Source: JBBSHJ01 sp038253135
GTDB taxonomy: Bacteria; Actinomycetota; Actinomycetes; Mycobacteriales; QHCD01
DNA: 19,990 bases
NCBI GenBank assembly: GCA_038253135.1
Contig: JBBSHJ010000060.1
Coordinates: 1 to 19,990 of the forward strand
Direction of reading: 5' to 3'
The translations under genes were made by a program, and so were the position numbers. Under the pieces are notes generated by a model. It had not been told where the DNA came from, made no database searches, and saw only the letters and a list, made by a program, of their open reading frames with translations. Positions within the stretch are counted from its first letter, which is position 1, and every line of letters starts with the position of its first letter. This document shows positions 7,614 through 16,167 of this stretch, in pieces.

Positions 7614-8566
7614 CTATCGCTGCCGCGTCAGTCCCCACTCCCGCCAAGGCCAAGCGAGGCCGCCAGCCGTGGACCGCGAAGAAGAAGCGCGATTTCTGGT
7701 GGGGCATGCTCTTTTGCTCACCCGCGATCATCGGTCTGTTGTGGTTTACCGCCTATCCGATCCTCATGTCGCTCTACTACAGCTTTACGTCATATACGAT
7801 GGTGGGCCACAACACGCACTGGATCGGCCTCACCAACTACCGCGTGCTGTTCCACGACGGCACGTGGTGGAGCTCGCTGCAGAACACCTTCTACATGATG
7901 CTGTTCCTGGTCCCGGTCGGCATCATCTTCGCGCTGATCCTGGCGCTGCTATTGAATCTGAAGGTGCGTTTCCAGTCGTTCTACCGGACGATCTTCTATC
8001 TGCCCACAATCGCGCCGCTGGTGGCATCGGTGGTCGCGTGGAGCTACATCTTCGACCCGCAGTTCGGAGTGCTCGACGACGTCCTCCGGCGCCTCCATGT
8101 GACCGCACCCGGCTGGCTCACCGACCCGGGCTGGACCAAGCCGGCCCTGGTCGTCTTCGGGCTGTGGGGCGTGGGTAACCTCATGATCATCTTGCTGGCC
8201 GGACTCCAGGAGGTGCCGGTCGACCTACAAGACGCGGCAAAGGTCGACGGCGCCGGGGTCTTCTCCCGGCTGCGGCACATCACCGTCCCCTTCATGTCGC
8301 CCTATCTCCTTTTCGCCCTGATCACCGGGCTGATCGCGATCTTCCAGTACTTCACCCCGCCGTACGTGCTCTTCAGCAGCACTACTGGCGCGGGACCGGC
8401 TAACTCGGCGATCCTGTCGAGCGTTTACCTGTATCAGAACGCATTCGTCTTCTTCAAGGTCGGCTACGCCTCAGCGATGGCGTGGTGCCTCTTCGTCATC
8501 GTCGCGGTCATCACGGTCGTGACCTTCCGCTTCGTCGGCCGCCGCGTCTACTACGCCGGCTCCTGA
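7610..8566 (+). CDS. ABC sugar importer permease (MalF/UgpA type)
   Basis: The 318-residue membrane protein has about six transmembrane segments after a basic N-terminal tail. The binding-protein-dependent transport signature (EAA loop) is at about 204-228, around QDAAKVDGAGVFSRLRHITV, and docks the ATPase. RTIFYLPTIAPLVA and the long first periplasmic loop are typical of the MalF/UgpA half of CUT1 importers. The ATG at 7610 overlaps the stop of the binding-protein gene (ATGA). The partner permease follows after 25 bases. No ATPase gene is present. Confidence 0.93.
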   Translation: MTIAAASVPTPAKAKRGRQPWTAKKKRDFWWGMLFCSPAIIGLLWFTAYPILMSLYYSFTSYTMVGHNTHWIGLTNYRVLFHDGTWWSSLQNTFYMMLFLVPVGIIFALILALLLNLKVRFQSFYRTIFYLPTIAPLVASVVAWSYIFDPQFGVLDDVLRRLHVTAPGWLTDPGWTKPALVVFGLWGVGNLMIILLAGLQEVPVDLQDAAKVDGAGVFSRLRHITVPFMSPYLLFALITGLIAIFQYFTPPYVLFSSTTGAGPANSAILSSVYLYQNAFVFFKVGYASAMAWCLFVIVAVITVVTFRFVGRRVYYAGS

Positions 8567-8591
8567 TCCATCCTCAGTAGGAGGAGCTTTC

Positions 8592-9485
8592 ATGGCATCT
8601 GTGACCGCTACGCCCACCATTGCCCCGACACCCCTGCGCGCGCGCAAGAAGGGCACCCGATGGGCGCGCTTCGTCGAGCATGTGGTGGCCCATGCGGTGC
8701 TCATCGTGATCAGCATCGTCTTCTTCGTGCCGTTCTTCTGGATGGTCGTCGGGTCCGTGAAGACCTTGGGTGACTGGGCTCGCGTTCCCGTCGTGTGGTT
8801 CCCGCACACGATCACCTTCGAGAACTACATCTATGGGCTTCGGGTGTTCCCGTTCGGACGCTATCTGTTCAACACCGTGATTCTGTGCGGCTCGACGATG
8901 ATCGGTGCCGTTCTCTCCAGCTCGTTCATCGCCTACGGCCTCGCCCGGATCGAGTTCCCCGGACGCACAGCAATCTTCGTGACTCTCCTGTCGACCATGA
9001 TGGTGCCGTATTTCGTCACTATGGTTCCGTTGTTCACGCTATTTCGCAGCATGGGATGGACTGGGACCTACGCGCCGTTGATCGTGCCCACGTTCTTCGG
9101 TGTGCCCTTCTTCGTCTTCCTGCTCCGACAGTTCTTTCGCAGCATCCCGAGTGAGTTGACGGAGGCGGCGCGCATCGACGGCGCCAACGAGCTGCGGATC
9201 TACTGGCAGGTGATCCTTCCGCTGGCGAAGCCCGCGCTGGCGGCGGTCGCGCTCTTCCAGTACCTCTTCATGTGGAACGACCTCCTCGGCCCGCTGATCT
9301 ACATCAGCAACTCCGACCGCTACACGCTCGCCGTGGGGCTGATGTTCTTCAAGAACCAGTACTCGACCAGCATCGGCCCGATGATGGCGGCGAGCACGGC
9401 CATGGTGCTGCCGGTCATCGTCGTGTTCTTCCTGGCCCAGCGCTACTTCATCCAGGGCATCACGCTGACGGGTGTCAAGGGCTGA
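8592..9485 (+). CDS. ABC sugar importer permease (MalG/UgpE type)
   Basis: The 297-residue protein has about six membrane segments and the EAA loop at roughly 187-213, reading SELTEAARIDGANELRIYWQ. The conserved FMWNDLLGPLIYI and the GVKG C-terminus are hallmarks of MalG/UgpE-type permeases. GTAGGAGGAG at about 8578-8587 is a strong ribosome site for ATG 8592. It forms a heterodimer with the preceding permease in the cytoplasmic membrane. It is the last gene of the cassette: the following gene is an unrelated GTPase 148 bases away. An MsiK-like shared ATPase is the likely energiser, as is usual for actinobacterial sugar importers that lack their own. Confidence 0.93.
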   Translation: MASVTATPTIAPTPLRARKKGTRWARFVEHVVAHAVLIVISIVFFVPFFWMVVGSVKTLGDWARVPVVWFPHTITFENYIYGLRVFPFGRYLFNTVILCGSTMIGAVLSSSFIAYGLARIEFPGRTAIFVTLLSTMMVPYFVTMVPLFTLFRSMGWTGTYAPLIVPTFFGVPFFVFLLRQFFRSIPSELTEAARIDGANELRIYWQVILPLAKPALAAVALFQYLFMWNDLLGPLIYISNSDRYTLAVGLMFFKNQYSTSIGPMMAASTAMVLPVIVVFFLAQRYFIQGITLTGVKG

Positions 9486-9491
9486 GCCCGC

Positions 9492-9507
9492 GCAAGAGAG
9501 GTCTTGC
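9492..9507 (+). terminator. possible weak hairpin after the first ABC cassette
   Basis: GCAAGA-GAGG-TCTTGC forms a perfect six-pair stem with a four-base loop, seven bases past the permease stop. There is no T-run after it, so it is not a standard intrinsic terminator. It may be a weak terminator or a processing site. Confidence 0.3.
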
Positions 9508-9633
9508 CGCGGCGCGCGAGTGGGTGTGAAGTGAGACCAACGCCCGCGACGGGAAGCAGACACAGAGCGCACCCAGCACCGTCAAGCTGACGCGTGGGCC
9601 GGTAGACGATGGCGCGAGGCAGCGGAGGCGTTC

Positions 9634-11757
9634 ATGAGCGTGGGCGGCACGATCACCGGATCGGAGGCGGCCGCGGCACCTGCCGCCGCGGCGGACGCCC
9701 CCGGCAAGGTCCGCAACGTGGCCGTTGTCGGGCATACCGGGGCTGGCAAGACGACGCTGGTCGAGGTGCTCCTCGCCGCCACCGGCACCATCTCCCGCGC
9801 CGGGACGGTCGAGGACGGCACCACCGTCAGCGACGCCGACCCGGCCGAACACAAGCAGCAGCGCAGCGTCGCACTGTCGGTGGCGCCGATCGAGCAGGAT
9901 GGCGTCACCGTCAATCTGCTCGACACCCCCGGCTACGCGGACTTCACCGGCGAGCTGCGGGCCGGGCTGCGCGCCGCCGACTGCGCGCTCTTCGTCGTCT
10001 CCGCGGCCGATGGTGTCGACGCCACGACCGTGACGTTGTGGGGTGAGTGCGCCGAGTCCGGTACGCCGCGGGCCCTCGTCATCACCCGGCTCGACCACCA
10101 GCGCGCTGACCTCGACGCGACGATGGCGACCTGCCAGGGCGCCTTCGGCGACAACGTGCTGCCGCTCTACGCACCTGTCCGCGACGGCTCCGGCGCCCTC
10201 ACCGGCCTGGTCGGACTGCTCTCACAGACGGCATCGGACTACACCGACGGTTACCCGCCAAGGCCGCGGACGCCCGACGCCGACGAGCTGGCCGCCCTGC
10301 AGGCACAGCGCAACGCGCTGATCGAGGGCATCATCGGCGAGAGCGAGGACGAGAGCCTGATGGACCGCTACCTCGCGGGCGAATCCATCGACCTCGACAC
10401 GCTCATCACCGATCTCGAGGCCGCCGTGGCCAGCGGCACCTTCTACCCCGTCATCCCGGTGTGCGCCCAGACCGCGATCGGGCTGGCCGAGCTGCTCGAG
10501 GTGCTGACCCGCGCGTTCCCGGCGCCCGACGAGCACCCCTTCCCCGACGTCACCACGATCGACGGCGACCCGGTCGTGGACCTCTCGTGCGACCCGAACG
10601 GCCCGCTGGTGGCCGAAGTAGTGCGGACCAGCGTGGATCCCTACGTCGGCCGGATCTCCCTGGTCCGCGTCTTCTCCGGGACCCTGCGGACCGACCTGCC
10701 GGTGCACGTCGCCGGGCACGGCCTCGCCGACCGCGGACACGCCGACCACGACGACGACGGGCGCGCCGGGCACCTGCACGCCCCGCTCGGCGTGACCCTG
10801 CGCCCGATCGACGCCTGCGCGGCCGGAGGGATCTGCGCGGTCACCAAACTGCCGACGGCAGCGACCGGCGACACCATCTCGGCAAAGGACAGTCCCCTGC
10901 TGGTCGCGCCGTGGCAGCTGCCGGAGCCGCTGCTCCCGATCGCGATCGAGGCGCACTCACGCAGCGACGAGGACGCCCTTGCCCGCGGCCTGGCCCGCCT
11001 CATCGCCGGCGATCCTTCGCTGCGGCTCGAGCGCAACGACGAGACCCACCAGCTCGTGCTGTGGTGCATGGGCGAGGCGCACGCCGACGTGATACTGGAT
11101 CGGCTGCGCGAGCAGGGCGCCGCGCTCGACACGGTTCCCGTCGTGACGGCGTACCGCGAGACATTTGCCCAACCGGCGGCCGGCCACGGCCGGCATGTCA
11201 AGCAATCCGGTGGGCACGGGCAGTACGCCGTGTGCGACATCCAGGTCGAACCGCTCGAGGCCGGCGCCGGATTCGAGTTCGTCGACAAGATCGTGGGCGG
11301 CGCGATCCCCTCGGCCTTCGTCGCGTCGGTGGAAAAGGGCGTCCGCGCCCAGATGGGCCGCGGCATCTCCGCGGGGCGGCCGGTCATCGATATCCGCGTG
11401 ACCTTGAGGGACGGCAAGACGCACAGCGTCGACTCGTCCGACGCGGCATTCCAGCAGGCGGGCGGTCTTGCCCTGCGGGAGGCAGCGGCCGCCGCGGGCA
11501 CGGTCGTGCTCGAGCCCGTGCACCAGGTCGCGGTCACCGTCGCCGACCAGTACATCGGAGCGGTGCTCTCGAATTTGTCATCCCGCCGCGGCCACGTCAC
11601 CGGCACCGAGCCGGTCGGCGGCGAGCGGACGCGGGTCTCCGCCGAAGTGCCCGAATCGGAGCTGCTGCGGTACGCCGTCGAATTGCGTTCCTTGACCGGT
11701 GGCAGCGGCCGGTTCTCGCGAAAATACGTCCGTCACCAGCCGATCCGCCCGGGCTGA
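9634..11757 (+). CDS. elongation factor G-like translational GTPase (FusA2 type)
   Basis: This 707-residue protein has the EF-G domain order. The GTPase domain has P-loop GHTGAGKT (33-40) and DTPGYADF (97-104). Domain II is followed by domain III-like sequence, domain IV (KQSGGHGQYAV) and domain V (YIGAVLSNLSSRRGHVTG). It is not canonical EF-G: the NKxD guanine motif is TRLD (151-154), and the switch I region reads EHKQQRSVALSV instead of ERGITI. A His/Asp-rich stretch at about 358-385 falls in domain II. These traits define the FusA2/EF-G-like group, whose role is poorly known; a mycobacterial member is reported to bind GTP without replacing EF-G. GGAGG at 9624-9628 precedes ATG 9634. It ends nine bases from the convergent HIT gene. 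Confidence 0.9.
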   Translation: MSVGGTITGSEAAAAPAAAADAPGKVRNVAVVGHTGAGKTTLVEVLLAATGTISRAGTVEDGTTVSDADPAEHKQQRSVALSVAPIEQDGVTVNLLDTPGYADFTGELRAGLRAADCALFVVSAADGVDATTVTLWGECAESGTPRALVITRLDHQRADLDATMATCQGAFGDNVLPLYAPVRDGSGALTGLVGLLSQTASDYTDGYPPRPRTPDADELAALQAQRNALIEGIIGESEDESLMDRYLAGESIDLDTLITDLEAAVASGTFYPVIPVCAQTAIGLAELLEVLTRAFPAPDEHPFPDVTTIDGDPVVDLSCDPNGPLVAEVVRTSVDPYVGRISLVRVFSGTLRTDLPVHVAGHGLADRGHADHDDDGRAGHLHAPLGVTLRPIDACAAGGICAVTKLPTAATGDTISAKDSPLLVAPWQLPEPLLPIAIEAHSRSDEDALARGLARLIAGDPSLRLERNDETHQLVLWCMGEAHADVILDRLREQGAALDTVPVVTAYRETFAQPAAGHGRHVKQSGGHGQYAVCDIQVEPLEAGAGFEFVDKIVGGAIPSAFVASVEKGVRAQMGRGISAGRPVIDIRVTLRDGKTHSVDSSDAAFQQAGGLALREAAAAAGTVVLEPVHQVAVTVADQYIGAVLSNLSSRRGHVTGTEPVGGERTRVSAEVPESELLRYAVELRSLTGGSGRFSRKYVRHQPIRPG

Positions 11758-11765
11758 CCCAGCCC
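11751..11765. terminator. small hairpin between convergent genes
   Basis: GGGCTG-ACC-CAGCCC is a perfect six-pair stem with a three-base loop, spanning the stop of the EF-G-like gene and the start of the nine-base gap before the convergent HIT stop. No T-run follows on either strand, so bidirectional termination is only a possibility. Confidence 0.3.
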
Positions 11766-11766
11766 C

Positions 11767-12300
11767 TTACCCCGCCCGCGGCCACGCCGCGGCCAGCAGC
11801 TCCCGGGTGTCGGCCAAGAGCTCCGGGAGCACACGGGTGCGCCCGACGATCGGCATGAAATTCGAGTCGCCCGTCCAGCGCGGCACGATGTGCTGGTGCA
11901 GGTGGGCGGCAATGCCGGCGCCGGCCACGGCACCTTGATTCATCCCGATATTGAAGCCGTCCGGCGCGGCCACCGCACGGATCGTGCGCATCGATTGCTG
12001 CGTGAGACGGGTGAAGTCCTCAGCCTCCGCGTCGTCGAGATCGGTGTAGTCCGCGATGTGCCGGTAGGGCAGCACGAGAAGGTGCCCGGCGTTGTAGGGA
12101 TAGAGGTTGAGCACCGCGTAGCCATGGCGGCCGTGCGCCACGATCAGGCCGGCCGCGTCATCACCCTTGGGCACCTGGCAGAACGGGCACTGAGACGCGC
12201 CGTCGCCGGCGGGCTTGCTCGCTCCGCGGATGTACGCCATCCGGTGCGGCGTCCAGAGCCGGTCGAACGCGTCCGGCGTCCCCGGACCGCTGGTGGTCAT
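11767..12300 (-). CDS. HIT-family nucleotide phosphorylase/hydrolase (Ap4A phosphorylase-like)
   Basis: The 177-residue protein carries the histidine triad HLHQH at 133-137, whose residues bind the alpha-phosphate and form the nucleotidyl intermediate. A CPFC pair at 38-41 probably helps bind zinc. The N-terminal DAFDRLWTPHRMAYIRG and the NLYPYNAGHLLVLPYRH segment match the actinobacterial group that includes mycobacterial Rv2613c, an Ap4A phosphorylase, so cleavage of diadenosine polyphosphates is likely. ThrRS and other synthetases make Ap4A as a side product, which fits its position. The ATG at 12300 overlaps the thrS stop (ATGA), showing translational coupling. Confidence 0.93.
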   Translation of the reverse strand: MTTSGPGTPDAFDRLWTPHRMAYIRGASKPAGDGASQCPFCQVPKGDDAAGLIVAHGRHGYAVLNLYPYNAGHLLVLPYRHIADYTDLDDAEAEDFTRLTQQSMRTIRAVAAPDGFNIGMNQGAVAGAGIAAHLHQHIVPRWTGDSNFMPIVGRTRVLPELLADTRELLAAAWPRAG

Positions 12301-14276
12301 ACCTCGACGGGCGCCGTCGGGGACTCGTTGCTGCGTGAGGCGGCCGCGACGACGATCGTGTCGACCGCCTCGCGCACGGGTACGCCGTTGCGTTGCGACC
12401 CGTCCCGGAAACGGAAGCTCACCGCCCCGGCCGTCACGTCATCGTCGCCGGCGATCAGCAGGTAGGGAACCTTCTGCTTGGTGTGCGTGCGGATCTTCTT
12501 CTGCATGCGGTCGGACGAATCGTCGACCTCGACGCGGATCCCGGCCGCTCGCAGCGTCTGCGCGACCGAGGTCAGATGCGCCACGTGCTGATCCGCGACC
12601 GGAATGCCGACCACCTGCACGGGCGCTAGCCACACGGGGAACGCGCCGGCGTAGTGCTCGGTGAGGATCCCGAAGAACCGCTCCTCGGATCCGAACAGGG
12701 CGCGGTGGATCATGTAGGGCCGCTTGCGGGTGCCGTCGGCGGCCTGGAACGTGATGTCGAAGCGGGTCGGGAGCTGGAAGTCGACCTGGATGGTCGAGAG
12801 CTGCCATTTCCGCCCGATCGCATCCTTGACGTGGATGTCGAGCTTGGGGGCGTAGAACGCGCCCTCTCCCCGTGCGACCTCGTAGTCCACTCCCGCGGTC
12901 TTGAGTGATTGCTCGAGCGCGGATTCGGCGGCGTCCCATTCCTCGATCGTCCCGACGAACTTCTCCGGGCGGGTCGAGAGGTCCGCGGTGAATTCGGTGA
13001 GACCGTAGTCGCGCAGCAGCCCGATCACGAATTGCAGCAGGCTGGCCAGCTCGTCCTGCAATTGCTCGGTCGTGCAGAAGATGTGCGCGTCGTCCTGGGT
13101 GAAGCCGCGGGCCCTGGTCAGGCCGTGCACGACACCGGACTTCTCGAAGCGGTAGACGGCGCCGAACTCGAACAGCCGCAAGGGCAGCTCGCGGTAGGAC
13201 CGGCCGCGGGCCTTGTAGATCATGGTGTGCATGGGACAGTTCATCGGCTTGAGGTAGTAGTCCGCGCCGTCCATCGACAGCGGCGGGTACATCCCGTCGG
13301 CGTACCACTGCAGGTGTCCCGACGTCTCGAACAGGCCGGCCTTGCTCACGTGCGGGGTGTAGACGAATTCGTAGCCAGACTCCTCGTGCCGCGTTCGGGA
13401 GTATTCCTCCATCACGCGCCGGATGACGCCGCCCTTGGGGTGCCAGACCGCGAGTCCGGAGCCGATGTCGGGCGGGAAGCTGAAGAGGTCGAGCTCGGCT
13501 CCGAGCCGGCGGTGATCGCGGCGCTCCGCCTCGGCGAGCACGGCCAGGTGCTCGGCCAGCGCCTCCCGGGACTCCCATGCGGTGCCGTAGATGCGCTGCA
13601 GCTGGCGGTTCTTCTCATCACCGCGCCAGTACGCCGCCGCCGAGCGCATCAGCGCGAAGGCGGGAATGTCACGGGTCGTCGGCAGGTGCGGGCCCCGACA
13701 CAGGTCCTTCCAGGCCGTCGCGCCATTGCGGTCGACATTGTCGTAGATGGTGAGCTGGCCCGCGCCCACCTCGACCGACGCACCCTCGGCCGCGTCCTCG
13801 GCCGACCCGCCCTTGAGGCCGATCAGCTCGAGCTTGTACGGCTCCGCGGCGAGCTCGGTCCGTGCCTCGTCGTCCGTGACGGGACGGCGTACGAACATCT
13901 GGCGCGCCTTGACGATGTCGCGCATCCGCTTCTCGATGCGCTTGAGGTCGTCGGGTTTGAACGGCTCGGTGACGTCGAAGTCGTAGTAGAAGCCGTTCTC
14001 CACCGGCGGCCCGATGCCCAGCTTCGCGTGGGGAAAGAGCTCCTGCACCGCCTGCGCGAGCACGTGCGCGGTCGAGTGCCGCAGCACGGCGCGACCGTCC
14101 TCGGACGCCAGGGCGACCGGAGTCACCTCGCTGTCCGCATCCGGCGCCCACGCCAGATCGCGCAGGTTTCCCTCGGCGTCGCGGGCGACGACGGCGTCGG
14201 TGATGCCGGCGGCAGCGACGGCGTCGGCGGCCGTCGTACCGGCCGGGACCACGACCGGAGGCGCTTCGCGAGTCAC
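12297..14276 (-). CDS. thrS: threonyl-tRNA synthetase
   Basis: ThrRS is a class II synthetase that charges tRNA-Thr in the cytoplasm. Positions below use the 659-residue form from GTG 14276. An N-terminal TGS domain (about 1-60) precedes the editing domain with HSTAH (His67, His71) and CRGPH (Cys193, His197). The catalytic core has KPMNCPMH (Cys347), FGAVYRFEKSG, TQDDAHIF (His398) and MIHRALFGSEERF (His524). Cys347, His398 and His524 are the zinc ligands that select threonine. The anticodon domain starts near LAPVQVVGIP. GTG 14276 gives the usual N-terminus; a start at 14309 would add 11 residues. No T-box leader was recognised. It stands 105 bases after the second ABC cassette on the same strand and is coupled to the HIT gene. 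Confidence 0.96.
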   Translation of the reverse strand: MTREAPPVVVPAGTTAADAVAAAGITDAVVARDAEGNLRDLAWAPDADSEVTPVALASEDGRAVLRHSTAHVLAQAVQELFPHAKLGIGPPVENGFYYDFDVTEPFKPDDLKRIEKRMRDIVKARQMFVRRPVTDDEARTELAAEPYKLELIGLKGGSAEDAAEGASVEVGAGQLTIYDNVDRNGATAWKDLCRGPHLPTTRDIPAFALMRSAAAYWRGDEKNRQLQRIYGTAWESREALAEHLAVLAEAERRDHRRLGAELDLFSFPPDIGSGLAVWHPKGGVIRRVMEEYSRTRHEESGYEFVYTPHVSKAGLFETSGHLQWYADGMYPPLSMDGADYYLKPMNCPMHTMIYKARGRSYRELPLRLFEFGAVYRFEKSGVVHGLTRARGFTQDDAHIFCTTEQLQDELASLLQFVIGLLRDYGLTEFTADLSTRPEKFVGTIEEWDAAESALEQSLKTAGVDYEVARGEGAFYAPKLDIHVKDAIGRKWQLSTIQVDFQLPTRFDITFQAADGTRKRPYMIHRALFGSEERFFGILTEHYAGAFPVWLAPVQVVGIPVADQHVAHLTSVAQTLRAAGIRVEVDDSSDRMQKKIRTHTKQKVPYLLIAGDDDVTAGAVSFRFRDGSQRNGVPVREAVDTIVVAAASRSNESPTAPVEV

Positions 14277-14381
14277 GGCGCCGATCCTATCCGCCCGGCA
14301 TCCGGGCACCTTGGGATCCTGTCCGCCCCTGCCGGGTCGGGTCCGTCCGGCGGACCGTGAGCCGCGACTCGGCGACCGGGG

Positions 14382-15203
14382 TCAGCCCTTGACGGCGCCC
14401 GCGGTCAGGTCGGCGATGAACTGCCGCGCGCCGATCAGGAAGATCACGATCAGCGGGATGACGGCCAGCAGCGTTCCGGCCATCACCATGCTGTAGTCGG
14501 TGCTGTAGATGCCGTTGAGCTGGGACAGCGCGACCTGCAGGGTCTGCTTGTTGTGGTTGGTCAGGATCACCAGCGGCCACAGGTAGTCGTTCCATACGGT
14601 GATGAAGGTGAAGATCCCGAGGAACGCCAGGGCGGGACGCAGCGCCGGCAACGCGATGTTGAAGTAGAGCCGCATGAAATGACAGCCGTCGACCCGCCCG
14701 GCCTCGAGCAGCTCGTTGGGCAGGGCACCCTCGGCGTACTGCCGCATCCAGAAGATGCCGAAGGCGTTGACCATCGAAGGCACGATCAGCGCCTTGAACG
14801 ACCCGACCCAGCCGAGGTGGGCCATGATCACGAACGACGGCACCAGCGACAGCTGGGTCGGGACGAGGAAGGTCGCCAGCAGGATGACGAAGAGAATCTT
14901 CTTTCCCGGGAAGTCGTACTTGGCGAAGACGAAGGCTGCCAGCGAGTCGAAGAAGAGCACCAGCGCCGTCGTCACGACTGCGACGAAGAGCGTGTTGAGC
15001 AGCGCGTGCCAGAAGCTGATGCTGTCGAAGACATGCCGCAGGTTGACCAGCAGCTTGCTGCCGAACCACAGCTTGGGTGGGTATTTGAAGATTTCCTCCG
15101 TGGTGCTGGTCGACATGACCAGCATCCAGTAGAAGGGGAAGAGCGACACGATGGCGCCGAGGATAAGCGCCAAATGCAAGATGCTCCGCTTCGCGATTCT
15201 CAT
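14382..15203 (-). CDS. ABC sugar importer permease (MalG/UgpE type), second cassette
   Basis: The 273-residue protein has about six membrane segments. Its EAA loop at roughly 162-189 reads LPNELLEAGRVDGCHFMRLY, with Gly in place of the second Ala of the usual EAARIDG. FITVWNDYLWPLVIL and the GAVKG C-terminus are typical of this permease group. ATG 15203 lies six bases after the upstream permease stop. It forms the inner-membrane channel with that protein. It is the last gene of the second cassette, and thrS follows on the same strand. Confidence 0.93.
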   Translation of the reverse strand: MRIAKRSILHLALILGAIVSLFPFYWMLVMSTSTTEEIFKYPPKLWFGSKLLVNLRHVFDSISFWHALLNTLFVAVVTTALVLFFDSLAAFVFAKYDFPGKKILFVILLATFLVPTQLSLVPSFVIMAHLGWVGSFKALIVPSMVNAFGIFWMRQYAEGALPNELLEAGRVDGCHFMRLYFNIALPALRPALAFLGIFTFITVWNDYLWPLVILTNHNKQTLQVALSQLNGIYSTDYSMVMAGTLLAVIPLIVIFLIGARQFIADLTAGAVKG

Positions 15204-15209
15204 CGACGA

Positions 15210-16166
15210 TCAGTCCCTTCCCCGTAGCTGCACGAGTCTCCAGTTGATGATCGAGGCGATGAGGATGATGAGGAAAAGCGCCCAACCGAGCGCCGCGCCA
15301 TAGCCGAACTGCTGCTGGGTGAAGGCCTGCTTGTAGAGATACAGCACCATCGTCTCACCGGCGTTGTTCGTGCCACCGCTGTTTCCCGGGATCAGGACCT
15401 GCGACTCTGTGAAGATCTGCAGGCCGCCGATCGTCGACATGATCACCGTGAAGAGGATGACCGGGCGTAGCAGCGGGATCGTGATCCGGAAGAAGGTCTG
15501 GACCTGGCTGGCACCGTCGACGCGGGCCGCCTCGAAGAGGTCACTGTTGATCGCTTGTAGCCCGGCGAGGTAGATGATCGCGTTGTAACCGGTCCATCGC
15601 CACACCACCATCGCGGCGATCGCGACTCTGATGCCCCACGGGTCGGTCAGCCACTGCACCTGCCCGCCGCCGAGCGCGTGCAGGAACGAATTCACGATGC
15701 CGAAGTTGTTGGCGAAGATCGAGCCGAAAATGATCGCGATGGCCACGATCGAGGTGATGTTCGGGATGAAATAGGCAACCCGGTACGCCGTCTTGAAACG
15801 GATCTGCGTATTGAGCAGGAAGGCGATCACCAGCGCGAGCATGAGCATCGGCACCGTCGAGATGACCCAGATCTCGACCGTGTGCAGCAGCGAATACCAG
15901 AACTCGTTGTCGTGGATCAGGTAGCCATACTGGCCCCAACCAACGTATTTCATCGAGCCGATGCCGTCCCACGCGTGGAACGACAAATAGATCGAGAAGA
16001 TGATCGGGAAGATGCCGAAGGCTGCGAAGATGATGTAGAAGGGCGAGATCGCCAGGTAGAGCGACAGCAGTTCGCGCTTCCTCTTCGGTCGCTGCTGCCC
16101 CGTCGCCGCTGCCGTGGTAACGGCGCCGGGCCCCGGCGCTGCGGTGACCGCTGTCGTGGTCGTCAT
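15210..16166 (-). CDS. ABC sugar importer permease (MalF/UgpA type), second cassette
   Basis: The 318-residue product begins with a Thr/Ala-rich tail and a basic cluster (RPKRKRE), followed by about six membrane segments. The EAA loop at about 208-233 contains NSDLFEAARVDGASQVQTFF. VAYFIPNITSIVAIAIIF matches the MalF/UgpA pattern before the EAA loop. I chose ATG 16166 because it sits one base after the stop of the binding-protein gene, with GGAG just upstream; a longer frame to 16250 only overlaps that gene. This protein should pair with the next permease. The ATPase is not encoded here. Confidence 0.92.
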   Translation of the reverse strand: MTTTTAVTAAPGPGAVTTAAATGQQRPKRKRELLSLYLAISPFYIIFAAFGIFPIIFSIYLSFHAWDGIGSMKYVGWGQYGYLIHDNEFWYSLLHTVEIWVISTVPMLMLALVIAFLLNTQIRFKTAYRVAYFIPNITSIVAIAIIFGSIFANNFGIVNSFLHALGGGQVQWLTDPWGIRVAIAAMVVWRWTGYNAIIYLAGLQAINSDLFEAARVDGASQVQTFFRITIPLLRPVILFTVIMSTIGGLQIFTESQVLIPGNSGGTNNAGETMVLYLYKQAFTQQQFGYGAALGWALFLIILIASIINWRLVQLRGRD

Positions 16167-16167
16167 C

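Noticed and set aside
10461..11858. 465-codon plus-strand frame overlapping the EF-G-like gene
   Set aside because: It is the +1-shifted reading of the EF-G-like gene, is extremely Arg/Pro-rich, and has no domain.
14345..14355. GTCCGGCGGAC palindrome between the second ABC cassette and thrS
   Set aside because: Short and G+C-rich with no T-run; palindromes of this size are expected by chance in such sequence, and the position supports no definite role.
12909..14360. 483-codon plus-strand frame opposite thrS
   Set aside because: The opposite strand encodes ThrRS with all catalytic motifs. This frame has low-complexity composition and no recognisable motif.
14277..14381. T-box leader or riboswitch before thrS
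   Set aside because: Only 105 bases separate the genes, and no T-box consensus or stable terminator/antiterminator pair was seen.
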